Below are positions 15,601 to 28,172 of a DNA stretch of 64,000 nucleotides, piece after piece (position 1 is the stretch's first letter; every line of letters starts with the position of its first letter). The DNA lies in NCBI RefSeq assembly GCF_022539315.1, contig NC_066321.1, forward strand, positions 4,651,324 to 4,715,323, written 5' to 3'. This DNA is from Serinus canaria. Lineage: Eukaryota > Chordata > Aves > Passeriformes > Fringillidae. The notes beneath the pieces are model-generated. The model ran no database searches and had not been told where the DNA came from. It saw only the letters and a program-made list of their open reading frames with translations. The translations under genes and the position numbers were made by a program.

Positions 15601-18600
15601 AGCCTCTTCTACTGTCAAGACAAAGAAGTCATGGGCTTGGTGATTTAATAACTTTCCATCACAAAATCCTTTTGCAGCCAAGCAAATTAGAGGAGGCTGG
15701 TGGGGAATGAGCAGTGGAAGATATTTGAGTGATGTGATTTCATCCTACCTTGATGGGCTGCTGCTGAGGAGCTTTTAGGCTAGAATTCACAAAGGAAAGC
15801 TGTTGTGAAGGTACCAGCATTGTCTCTGTGGCAAATTAAATGCAGGATTTAAAAGTTTGGCCATTTATGATGATAATATGTGCCAGCAGATCATTAATTG
15901 GTTCTTGGTTTGTAGAGAGTGCTCTGATGTTGTCCACTGGAGGAGCAATGAATGTCCTGTCTGCTCCCAGCCAGTGTTTCCATTTCGGTTGCAGTATCCA
16001 CTTTTCCTGAGAGAAAATGTTGGCTACTGTTCCTTGCTGGTGAAATCAAGTGTTGGTCAGGTCTGGCCTCCCTGAATGCCAATTTCGATCAGTATTTTTA
16101 GCACACACATTTAAATGGACATGCTTTCTTCAGAGCACAGAAACCCTGCTTGCAATAGCAAGTGCAGTGTTGGATGGTTAACCCACGGAGTTCTACATTA
16201 TGGAAAAGAGGTGTAAAGATTATAACTCAAACATTTCAGGTTTCCTATGATCCTGCTGCCTAATGAAATGCACAAAGTGTAGCAGAGATGTAAATCTGTC
16301 ATGTTTGAGATGAGAGGATGGTGGTGAAGAGGGCCTGTTAGTGGCTGTTAACTGGTTCATGGTCAGGGCTGCAGGAACCCAGTCAGTGACTCAGGGGATG
16401 GCAAGGAATGAGCTGAGAAATCTTCATTCTTGCCAGGGATTTAGGTTAAATGGTATTTATCGTTGCCTGCTGTTACTGTTTTGAGGCTGCCCTTTTTTGA
16501 GAAAACAAACATTTAAACTCATACTATGAGCATCTCCTTTTCAGTTTTACTCAAGATGTTCTATCACCTTTCTGTTGATTAGTGTGCAGAGTTACCTGTT
16601 AATTCGTCCCTGTTAACAAACAAATAATCTAATAAAACTCCTCAAGGAGCAAGAAAGGCAGCAAGCTTTTTGTATGAATAAATCTCAAAGGATTTTTATG
16701 TAGCTAAATACTCTGGGCACAATCTCTGTATCAGGAGTTCCAGACATATCTGCATGGCAAAAACCCCTGACGCTCCTAAACTCAGCCCGTGAGCAGGAAT
16801 TGTAGCTGGGTAGCTGCTGCCTGGCTGCCATTAGATCACATCACAGAGTAAATCTTCAGTGTATTTTCAATATCCAGGCCTCAGGGACAGCTTTTCACCG
16901 AGCAGAGGCTGGGACCTGACACCAAATGCTTGTGAAGCACTGGTAACCTTGAGGCGTAGGGAGAACGACAGCACGGGGTCTGTCTTCAGCTATCACCACC
17001 TAGATGTGAGGAGATGGGATAGCTTAGACATCCTGAAATCTTATTTAGAAGGAATAATGCTTTTTTTCAGTTCCCTTTTTTGGCATTTTTTCCTATTTTT
17101 TTTCCAAGATATACATAAACATTGAGAATTTAGTGTGAGAATTTAATTACTATTTCTTTCATTAACTAATAGTAAAATTATATCTGCTTCAGAAAAACAC
17201 ATCTGAGGCATCTGGCCATCAATAAAACATGTCATTAAATTTCCATGTACTCTTTTTCCAGTGACATTATTTGCCTATTCATTGCTTCATTCAACAGTGT
17301 TAAAATAATTGGGCAACCTGGTGTTTGAAGTGAGGAAAAAAAAAAAAGTGACAGGCATGTGTGCTGAAAAACGTGATTTTGGTCCTCCTAGAGCAATTTA
17401 TAATGTCAGCCTGAATTTACAGAATGGTATCAAATTGGAGACAGAGAAGAAGAAAGAAAAGAGCAAATTCTAGGGCTAGCATCACATAATTTGTCAGAAG
17501 TGCAGTTGTCAGTTTTCTGCCCCGGGAGCCCTCAGCCAAGCTACATTCTAAGACTTGGTTTCAAGTTCTTCCACTCCTTGCCTGGGGGGATTTGACTTCC
17601 CAGCTCCTGATCTTCCCAAGGTGAATAAACAAATAAGGAAAAGACATCTGTTCTGTGAAGGGGATGCTTTGGCTCCTCGGGGCTCTTTTCCAGGAGCCAT
17701 AAACAGTTAAACATTTATTGTACAAATACTTGAAGCTGCAGGAGTGTTCATTTGCATTTGCAGAGTGAGTTCTGGTCTCTCACTTGTTCCCATCTCAGCA
17801 ATTAGCTGTGTGTAGGTAACCAGAGTGGTAAATTCTGGGAGCTGGGCTAGAGTATTCCTACCTGGAATGCAGATGCCTCTGCACAGCATCCACCTGCCTG
17901 ACCACCTGTACACAGCAGATTCTGCATTTTCACACACTGCAATTCATAGCTGAAATAAGGAGGAACCATATTTATTTTTTTTTCTTCCAGACAAGGGCTT
18001 TGCTTCCCTACCATTCCCTACTTGCGTTTTTCAATTTTAAGCTCATGGAACTGTATAATCCAAAAGCCCAAGTCATTCTCAAACTGTGTAATATAGTTTA
18101 AAAATTAAAATTTGCCATTATTTCTGAGACTATGATAAACAAGTCAAGATGTCACCAGCAGTTTTAAGTGAGATTGATATTACTCAGTGGTGTGAAGTTT
18201 GCTTTGACACATTGAGAAATTACTCTTGCTCTTCCACTCAGAAGCAAGAACATGCACAGAGCGTACAAAAACTGATTTTCAGAATTCATTATACCCTCTC
18301 AGATTCCAGTCATCTTTTCTCCACAAAATTCTATGAAAGTGTAACTTAATCTTTAACTCACTGCAGTAATGCTCATGATTTTAGTTATATGACAAATGGA
18401 CAGATTAAAATACTGTGAGATGAAACGAAATAAGTTAAAAATTGTGGGCAACAGAGGAAAAAAATACCTGGAAGCAATCAAGTAAAACAGAAAACTGGGG
18501 GAACACAGAGCCCAGTCAATAGCAAGGTTCAGTATGAGATTTTATTGGAGAGATTGTCAGGCAGAACTACTTTAAATCAGTGTTCTCTGGAACTATGTCC

Positions 18601-21600
18601 ATCAAAGAATGAGAACGTGTTCCCAGTGAATTGACTCCAATATGAAAATAAAGAGTTTTCCAGGAGATTCCATAATCTAAAAATACTTTATCTCTTGTGA
18701 AAATGAGTGTGTTGCTGGGCATAGGTGACAGGACATGAGCTGTGTAAAAGAAGGGGAAAAAAAATGAGTTCTGATGAGACCTGAGTCCTACTGGAATGAA
18801 TGGCAGCATTTCCTTAGGTTTAGGCTTCTGGACTGGGAAAGAAAAAAAGGTATTTTATTTTTTAATCCCTTTTATTCAGGTGCTGTAAGCATTTATATGT
18901 GAAAAAAAAATTAAAAAGAAAAAAACCTCCAGGTAACTGTTCCATCTAAGGAAGGATAAGCCATATTTAAAAGCTTAAAACGTGACCATGACCCACTCTC
19001 TGCAAGTCAACATTTTCTGGCACTCAGTTGTTGAAAAAGGCAGCTGCAGTTGCACTGGCTTCTCTCTTGAGTGTCTCTTTCTAAGGGTGGGATATCCTGG
19101 TGAAACAAATCCGTGAAATCAAACTTTTGGAGACTACATTTAAAATATTTCTAAAATATTTTCCATCAATCTAGTCCTTCCTAAAGTCCATTAACATGCA
19201 GGAAAATACCAAAAATGCAGATTGAAAGATAGGGTATCTTGTACATGGGATGGATTACTGGAACAAAGTACCCCAGGGAAGTGTTGGCCACCAGGATTGA
19301 AAATGAGGAAAAATGAGCAGCAGTCCAGATAATGATTCCAACAAAGGATTCATCCCATGCACAGTGACACTCTTCTGGCTTTTCAGCTTGGTTTTCACAC
19401 TCATGAGAGAGAGATTCCACAACAGCTGATGTCACATTCCCAAAGCAAGATCAGTAAGGGAGAAAATGTCTGTGGTTTGCAATAAAAGAATCATTCATGG
19501 TGGTTCAATCCCCAAACAGTTTTTAGCCCAGCTATACAGAAGGTCAAAATCCTCACTCATTAAGAACTAAATATGGTCTTTTTAACAAATGCCCTGTTTA
19601 ATTACCAGCAGGCAATTCAGCACAATTAGTTGCTGTCTAAGGTACTTTTTTCTTTTTTCTAATGGTCTTGCATATTTCATAGCCTCTTTCAAGAGCATGC
19701 ATCAGATGGAAGACCTGCTACTTGTTTAATTGACTTTTTCCCCTTCCTAATGATGTGCACCTCCTGGAATTTTAGCAGAGATGAGTCCAGCTTACAAATA
19801 AAAAAGAAAAAGAGAGTGCACAATTCTGAAGAACATTTGGTTGTCTTTTCACAAATTGAGAATTTTTATCCACTGGAAGACAAGGAAGCAGAGCTGCACA
19901 AAACATTTATGTGCAGGTCATTTTTAGGTTTCCACAGGAAAGACATGAGTGTAGGCATTGACATTACTCAGACTGATGGCACACAGTGGCATCAGGAGGA
20001 CAAAAAAGAGTGGGAATAAGTTCTGTTCTGCAAAATGTTACATAAATGTTACAGTTACATTAAAAAAATATTCAGACATCCTGAGGACTCACATTTAAGG
20101 TACATGGACACTAAAAATACTTCTGGGAGGCACAACTGTTCTGCTTTCTGTGAGCTGACATTTACAATTTATGTTAAAAAATAAACAATGAATTACTTAT
20201 AAATTTAAGTGGACACAGTTTGGGGCCCATACTTCTGTTTTGTTATAAACTTGAATGTCCTGTGTTCAAAAAAATCTGAAGTGAGCCCTTCAGGAAAACC
20301 TGGGAATGCATCCTGCCCTTCCCATGGGAGCTGGATGTTTTCATTTTTAGTAAAGAGGAAAAATAACCCAAACAAACCCAAACCAAATGTGATGTTGGTC
20401 ACAATGTCTGCTATTAAAGGATAAAGCAATGTCCTCTTCAAACTGTAATTTCTCTCTCTTGAGCTTAATGGAAGGGGAAAAAAAAAACCAGCTTTAAATA
20501 GCAGCATGGCTTTTAGTGACATGGTGTGGGTTACAGTTCATCTGGAGGAAAATGGGGATCATGGGGGTCCCTCTCTGACTGAAAAGGTGTCTGGGTCCTA
20601 CACACATGTCCTGTTTGGGTCTCCAAAGGAGAACCAGATGAAAGGCAAAAAAAAAAAAAAAAAGCCCTTCCATGATTCCCATAAAGAATCAGCCTTTCTG
20701 CTGTTTGAAAACTTTTAGTTTTGAAGTCCACCAATTTCTTGATGTTGTCTGGAAACTGCAGCAAGGACATGAATCATTCCAGTGCAAAAACAGTCAAGGT
20801 TTTGACATATAAATTTCATGTTAAATGCAGAAATTTGCAATTTCCTGATTTATCTCTCTTAAAAAGTCCATCCATTACTTGTAATATATTTTTTTTTCTG
20901 CCAGTCTAGGGTTCTTTTTTTCCTTCTGATGCCAAAGGTGTCTAGAGCTGAGAGGAACCATTTGGAGAATGCCTCAGGTTTTCCAAGACTCATCACCAAG
21001 TCAGAAGGAGCCCTTGCTGTATCTAAAGTGTGGTTGTGCTCCATATGATGCATCCCTAAGGATGTACAGAAATCATACCAAGTTCCCAGCAGGCAGCTGC
21101 AGAGGGAAGCTGGGCAGGATGTAAAGGCACACAGGACAGGAACTGGCTGGGTTTGACCCTCTGCTCTGAAAATATCCCCTGAGAACAGGGACAGGGAGCT
21201 TTGAAAGGATCCATCCCTCCAGCAGTGGCATGTGGAAAATCAGTCTGTTGGTCTTAGAGCACCACTCCTGGTGTTCACCAAGGCACCCAGGAAGCTCTTT
21301 GCAATAGATGGACTGTAAATAACAGCAGGAATTGCTGCTGTGTTAGAATCTAGCTAAAAGTGAGTGAAATACTATTGTGGTTAAGGGTACATCTGCAGCC
21401 TCTGCTGCTGGCTCCAGCTGTGGAAGTGCTGCTCACACAGGGCTTGTTCCCCTAATGAAGGCACAGCTGTGCATTTAGGGATTGACAAAGAGTGTGATTG
21501 GGGATTCTAGACTTCCAGAATAGTTTATCTGCCTTCAAAGAGTTGTTGTTAGCAACTAATTCTTGGAGAGATTCGTTATTGTCTTGTGCTGGGGGCATTT

Positions 21601-24057
21601 CTGGAGGTAGAAGCCCAGAAAAGCTGTGGGAGTTCAGTGAATCTTTGCCTTGGCCAGACTCCATATCCTGCTTCGTTTGATGTTGGGGTCTGGATGAGCA
21701 AGTGAGACTCTGCAAAATATGAAAACATTAATTTAAATAGAAATTACTGGGCGTGAAAAGCCAGGGCACTGGGAATATTTCTCTGTCTGCTCTGGGGTGC
21801 CCTGACCCCCAGGGGAGCTCTGACTCTGACCCTCATTTATGGAGAAAGTTTCCCAGACTCCAAGAGAGACTGGAACCCACAAAAGTGTGAAATAGGTTAT
21901 AGAGAGCAGTGTGGGTGTGTCACTGGGTGAGAAATTGAGGGTTTGGGGTTTTTAGTGTGTTGTGGATAGAAGGGAGATGGAGGGCACAGGGTGCTGTCCT
22001 GGGTTTCTTCTTCATGCTGCTTCTTCCTTCTTCTCCATGGGTTTGGGGGGCATTTTGTAATTAGACAGAAAAGTCCCCATTGCAGCTCTGTGGGATCAGT
22101 TATTGGGTTAAAAAGGGAAAATAATCCAGGTGTCAGCTCTTAATTGGATAGTTCAGTCATAAAAGCCCTTGGAACAAGAGACTGTTGGCCATTTTGTGCC
22201 TTGCAGTGAGACTGTTTTATTGATAAGAAATAACAAACACCTGAGTCTGAACACGAATTACTGTCTTAAGTGCCTCCAATCCAGACCCAGAGAAACCCAC
22301 AGCTGGGTGTTTCTTTGGTTTTGCTTGGAATCTTTTTACCATTTCTTGTCTCATTCCTGGTAGTGGAGTTTTCCTCAAGGAGAGGTGGGCTCAGCTCAGC
22401 TATCCCGTGCTGATCCTGGGCACAGAGCCTGCTGTGCAGTGATCTTCTTCAGCTGTAATGCACATTCCAGCCTCAATTCCTGCTCAGGAGCTCCCCTCCC
22501 TGCATCCAAGGATTATAAATGGAGACCATAATTTGTTTGGACTATGTAAAATATGTCTGAGGCTTCCAAGGAGCTGGCAGTGCTGATGTTCAGCACTGTG
22601 AGTTCTGCTGGCAGGTAGCTTGGAAATGTTGATTATAGTCCTGAGCATTGCTTGTGCTTGCATCTGGATGTTAAAAAGGACAGTTTTGGGGGAAAAAACG
22701 TGTGTGGCAAAAATATAAAATGATAATTGATTTTTTTTTTCTTAATAGCCATTAGCCAACAAGTTATGGAGTTTTTAAATACAAATTAATTTAGATTGCT
22801 GTGTACAGAAGGCTAGAATATTTGTAAATTAAAAATTCAAACCTGAATTTTAAAAACAATTTAATATTAGGTCCTTAGCAAAACACCACAGACTCTGCCT
22901 GATTTAATTACAAGTATAGATTTTGTTGTGTTCCCATGCTGATGTATTTTAAGAAGAGAGTTGCAGAAACCTCCACTAAATCCATGTTCTACATAGAGAT
23001 GTTTACTTTAGGAAAGGTCAGACAATACATTATAAAAATAGAGTTTAGAATTTTTAAAAATTAGATTGTATAGATCGTGATAAAAATGTAAAATAATTAC
23101 TGGAAATTAAGAACAAATAATACTTGATTCTTCAAAAATTTAATTTAAAATTGGAAAATTCTGCATTTGGATGAGAGGTGTCTTGTCCCTTTGATATTAT
23201 GATAGAAACTCTTCTGTGCAAAGCACAGATAATTGATGAAATTGGGAAAACAGCAGTTGATCAAGAACTTTCTGGATGTGGAGGAGGTGAAGGTGGTGCT
23301 GAGATGAAGGAGACCCGTGGATCCAGGCAGGAAAATGCCCAAGGGAGAAGGAGAGCACTGTGCTTCCTGAAATCACAGAGTTCAAATACAGAATTTTCTT
23401 CCTGGGTGTTCTCCTCCTGTATGCTCTGGACAGATTTTCCAGCAGGCAGGAAATAACCTGGAGCTGGTGGAGGAGTAGGGCTGGTCAGAAGCTTTGAAAG
23501 CACATCTAATGTTGCCTGGAATAGACAGCTAGACCATTACAAAGCAGCATGAAAATTGTTTTTACCTCAGTGCTTTTTTAAAAAGAGATGTGTGTCACCA
23601 GCTGCAGTGTAATTTACTTTCAGAATATCATACAAAAACTTCTCTAGTCTCTTCAGAGGGTCATCTAAATATGGATGTTTTCAAGGAGAAAAAGATGATC
23701 AATCCAAAACCTGCAGGATAAAGCTTTTCTAACTGTTTTGAAGTTCTTTTAGAATTCATAATCTTAACTCACATTTCTTGTCCAAAAATGTTTTTAAAAA
23801 ATTATGTTTGTGTTAAAAATTGTGGATATTTGATATCTTTAACCTCAGGGATGTTCTGGCAACATGAAAAGGTCTGGTGTGGAGTCCCTGGCACAGGATG
23901 GAGCTGCCTCTTGTGCTGTCCATGGTACTGGCTGCAATTTCCTGATTTCCCTCCCTAATTACCTGGATAGCTGGCTGCTGAAGGATTGGAAGTTCCCTGT
24001 GACAGAGGAATACCCCACTTGATTGAGGGGATCTGGTTGTGTAGTTTGAACTCCTGG

Positions 24058-24135
24058 GCACTGAGGTAATAATGATTACCTTATAATAATTATGGCTAAT
24101 CACCCCAGAGGCAATTATCACACCCTGAGGTGTGT
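24058..24135. promoter_or_regulatory. Cluster of ATTA-type sites and a T-box-like inverted repeat (candidate enhancer)
   Basis: Within 78 bp there is GGTAAT-AATG-ATTACC (24065-24080, inverted repeat), then TAATTAT, CTAATCACC and CAATTATCA. CACACC-CTGA-GGTGTG follows (24119-24134), also an inverted repeat. ATTA/TAAT is the homeodomain core, and facing CACACC/GGTGTG resembles paired T-box half-sites (established motif knowledge). Regulatory function is inference; no conservation data are available here. Confidence 0.3.
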
Positions 24136-26970
24136 GCATAAGGGAAAAGCCGTGGTTGTTCCATGGAGCTGGGATCAATGAGCCTGTAAGAGACCTTAGG
24201 CTGGAATACAAACACCCTGGCTGTTCAAACTCAACAGCCCTTCAGTGACAAAATACACTCCCAAGAGTAAGGGAAAATGCTGCCTCCTGTGCCTCAGTGA
24301 AAAACAAAATAATTTCTAAGAGTTTTGATTGATCTGCAAAATGAAAGAAAGTTCAAGGGGGAAAACGTAGCAAAGACTGCACAGAAATTTTAACAGTGCT
24401 CAGCACTTCAGTGAGAAGAAGCAGAAGTTAAGGAAGAGATTTAAAAGAATGGTTTAAATGTTTGCTTTTTCTCCTTGCTTTAGCAGTTTGTGTAATAAGA
24501 ATCAATGGCTATTTGCCTTTTAAGTCCCCATAATCTCTTAGTGGAATGAAAATTTGAGAATATGTTTCCGTGGCACAGTCAAATGCTTTGTGGATTTATA
24601 TTGATGAAGATCTGGAGCCTTTTTGCAGTGGTGATATGTGCTTTTAATCCATCCATCTTTCAGTGGTGACAAAAAGCTCCTGCTCTCATTTTAATCATAA
24701 AGTTAACTTCAAAAAGGAGATGTCAGTAAGTAAAATAAAGTGATTTTCATCTTTTAATATCACTACAAACCCATTTTTTATTGATAGGTGCCAGGAAAGG
24801 TTGCAATCATTCCTCATGGCTTTAGAGCCAAAGGACTTTAGTCTGAGCACATTAAATCTGCACCAGTGGCTTTAAGGAGGTGGCAATTACCGTGTGGCTT
24901 TTGTTCCTCACAGCCAGGGAATGATCAAGTCCATAAGTACAGATTCAGGTGTTTTAATCATCACCAGGAATACTTGAATCTATTAATCATTTTGTTGGTG
25001 TTTGACTAATGTTCTGTCTTTGGGCTTGATTTGCCAATGCATTCATTTGTTGCTTGTTATTTTGTCATTGAGTTATAATTTCATTATTCTCTGACCTTCT
25101 TTGTCCTCTGCTCATGCAATTGCAGTGTAAGGGTGGTTGATGCCATTTGGACAGAATAAAAAACAATTTAAATTTTTGTTTCCCAATGAAGCTGAATGGA
25201 GCATAAATCCCAGTTAGGTTCAGCTGATTTTCTGCTGTGGTTGCACCATGACTGCTGGCAAAGGACCAAACAGTGAGGCAATCCAACCTGCAGGGTGTCT
25301 GGGTAGGCAAGGAGCACAGTGAGCAAGGCATCTCCTCCATCATAAATTCACCTAAACTGCAGTTTGGGGACTGTTTAAGTCTGGATTGTTTTAAAGCTTA
25401 AAAGCCAGATGTGTTGTATATATGCATATTTTTATATTTCTAATATTGCCTCAGAAGTTATTCACAGCAAAATGAATTGGTTTCTCTTTAACTGCAAAAT
25501 GTCTGCTACACCTTTCCTCTCCTAATTTGGTGCTACAGATTGAAAATTTAAGATTACTTTTATTTTAGAGCACTTCAACACTAATACTATAGAATAGTTA
25601 TTCATAGGGTGAGGGAGAACTTTTTATGCCCTAGTTCCTACTACATAGTAAAAAGCTGATGTAACATTTTGAAAACAGGAATTTAATGCACTTCAAAGTG
25701 TTTGAATTCCAATATTCTGAATAGTTCATGGTTTCTCTGGTTCATTGATATAATTTTCACCCACTATTCATATTTTACACTTTTGTGAAGCCAGACATAC
25801 TGTAAACTCTGCCTCAGAGGGCTTCCACTTCAGCTGCAAATTAAATATCCTGAGCATTCATATATTATCATGTGTATCTAAACCCAGACCAAACTATTCA
25901 ATCCTTCTACCCACAACTAACATTACAATAATGACAATTAATAAGATAATGGGTGCAACACTCACGTGATAAACTTTTCCTTGGGATAACGGGACTGTGT
26001 AGTAAAAAAGAAAAAAATAAATATCAAAACCTTTCACCTCTGAGGGATTTTGTATCATTCCTGTTGGAGTCACAGGAGAGATGAGGAGATGAGAGATGTC
26101 CTTCCCTGCCCTGATGCCTCCAAGATGACCCGTTTTTATGATTAGAGAGCTCACCTGTTCACCAAGGTTAATAGTGGTTTCAAACAGTGGCTTCTCTTTG
26201 GTGTGTGTCCTGCACTGCAGCAGGATAATCACCTGCTAATAAACAGTTCTGCCTGACAGCTCTGCCTGGGCTCAGTGGCTCAAAGAGAGCCTCCATCCCC
26301 AACAGGAACAGAGGCTTGTGCCTCTCCTCCACTGTGCTCTCACTAATGGCCAGGGCATTGACTCCAAGCCCTAAAAGCTCACTGCAGATCTGGATCCAGC
26401 TCTGAGCCTGCCATGGAGGATGATTATTGTCATTGAGAGTTAACTGCCTTCTCCATCTGTGCATCAACTGCAGGGAGAGCCTCCCAAACTAAAACAAATG
26501 TGGCAGCTGCATGGAAATTTCAAGCAGCTGTGTCCTACATAGGTAGGGTTTTATGTGTGCTACTGCAAAATGCACCACCACTGAGACCCTCTCCTGGCTC
26601 AGGGGGCATTGGGAATGTGATCTGTTAAAGAGAAAATTAACAGCACAATGAAAGGGGAATGTTTGCTTTTAACAGCTCTTCTTTTATCTTCTTTCCAGGG
26701 CTTTTAAAGATTTTGCTTTATTTCATTCTTGTAATGGCAGGAGTAGGAATGTTGACATGCCAAAGCAGATCCAAAAGTAGTTATTCTAGGAACACTCCAG
26801 TTATTCATAGAGGGCAGCTTGAGTCTGATTCAGGGCATGTTACACAATTTGGTTCCTAAAAGCCTTGGGAGGGTGTTCTGTGCAGCATGGGAGGAGGCTT
26901 GGTACCTGCCATCAATGGCCTTGGTTGCTGAAAGGGCACCAAAAAGTTCCTGTTCCTGAGTGGCCCTGGG

Positions 26971-27026
26971 CTAAAGGTGAGATGCTAAAGGTGAGATGCT
27001 AAAGGTGAGATGCTAAAGGTGAGCTG
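26971..27026. repeat. Tandem repeat, 14-bp unit x 4, each with a 5' splice-donor-like core
   Basis: Units are CTAAAGGTGAGATG three times and CTAAAGGTGAGCTG once, without gaps. Each contains AAGGTGAG, which matches the 5' splice-site consensus MAG|GTRAG on the LRP1B sense strand. Expansion by slippage is likely; use as a splice site is not indicated. Confidence 0.93.
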
Positions 27027-28154
27027 CCAGGAGGGAGAGGGGAAATGGAGAGGGATGGTCATGCCAGAGGCTTTGGAGTAACCAGGAGCTGGGCCTGGCC
27101 CTGCCCTGCCTCTCTCCCAAGGACTCTGGATGTGTCCACAACAGAGCCAGAGCTCCATGGCTCAGCTTAGGGAAGCTCTTGGTTCCTGTTGTGTTTTATC
27201 CCAAAGTCCTGGTGTGCTGCTTTCATTATCTTGGCTACACAGGCCTTGTTCTGTGAGGCAGGCACAGACTGAGCTGTTATTAACTGCCCTGTTTTACTTT
27301 ATCCTCAGCTGCTGCTGCTGGCACCAGGGCTGCTGTAACAAATTCCCTTCCTTCCATCCCAGACGTGGATGCATTTCAGTTTGAGGATGACTCTCAGATA
27401 GCTCACAATTACTTTATGATCCTTTTGCATGGAAGATTATTACTGTTCAGCACTGACCTGAATATTTTTCTCATGTGTTAATACAACTGCTTGGCACTTT
27501 GAAGCAAAATTGAGGAATAAAAAAGCATAGCCTCCCACACCAAGGAGCTGTAGTATGAAGTGGCTTTAGGAAACAGTTGTGAAATCCTAATGTGCTGCTC
27601 ATAACTTTTGATGTTTAGGAGGCTGATGCATTGCTCCTGTGCCCAGCCATAAGATTTGTGTGGTGTAGGAGCTGCTGTTCTGCTCCTGGCAGCCTTTGGC
27701 ACACACAGGAGGGAGGAAGGCTCAGCACACAGGACTCTCAGCTTGCTGCACCCTCCCTTCAATGATTTCTGAACAGTCTCCTCAGTCTTCATGCATTTCC
27801 CCAAAACACATTTAAATCTTATGCATGGAAATCAAATAGAAACGAAATTACTTTCATTATGTTGGTTTTATTTGTTTTCTGACTTAGCCTAATGCTGAGA
27901 ATTATTATAGCCAAAATAAATTGCACATTAGAAGCAGTACAACAAAGGTGTGTACAGCTTCAATGGAAAGAAGTTTGTATCAGCAAAAGTGCATAAATAT
28001 GAGGGAAGCTCAACTGTGCATATTAGGAAGACAATAAATGAAAGTAGGCCATTTTTACACAGTTTTTAAGCAAAATGGTTGTTCATTACTGCACTGTCTG
28101 TGCTTTTGTCCCTTCTGCATTCTCCACCTACTCCTTGGTATTGATTTGGGGGAG

Positions 28155-28172
28155 AATAATAATAATAATAAT
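28155..28172. repeat. Microsatellite (AAT)6
   Basis: Six uninterrupted AAT units. Simple repeat with no other signal. Confidence 0.9.

Larger units (their letters stand above)
10565..24057. other. Intronic stretch with no recognisable gene
   Basis: AT-rich intron with homopolymers, for example A runs near 11490-11505 and 20647-20663 (17 A) and T runs near 14075-14092 and 22731-22740. Small items in it are listed separately: the 11142 palindrome, the 12-bp triplication at 12406, the TA/CT microsatellite at 12569 and a zinc-ribbon-like frame near 15911. GC-richer islets lie at 13600-14010 and 21090-21480. Open frames of 60-105 codons here have no recognisable motif. Confidence 0.6.

Noticed and set aside
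17308..17325. GGGCAACCTGGTGT resembling plus-strand CR1
   Set aside because: The match stops after about 14 bases and the neighbouring sequence does not continue as CR1.
19502..19512. GGTTCAATCCC resembling a pol III B box (tRNA or SINE)
   Set aside because: No A box at a suitable distance upstream and no clover-leaf folding or tail; a single B-box match is common by chance.
23813..24211. 132-codon minus-strand ORF overlapping the ATTA cluster
   Set aside because: No motif; the palindromic regulatory-like sites explain the sequence at least as well.
26180..26467. 95-codon minus-strand ORF with a somewhat protein-like hydrophobic/acidic pattern
   Set aside because: I considered a retrocopy but could not match it to any family, and it has no flanking poly(A) or splice signals.
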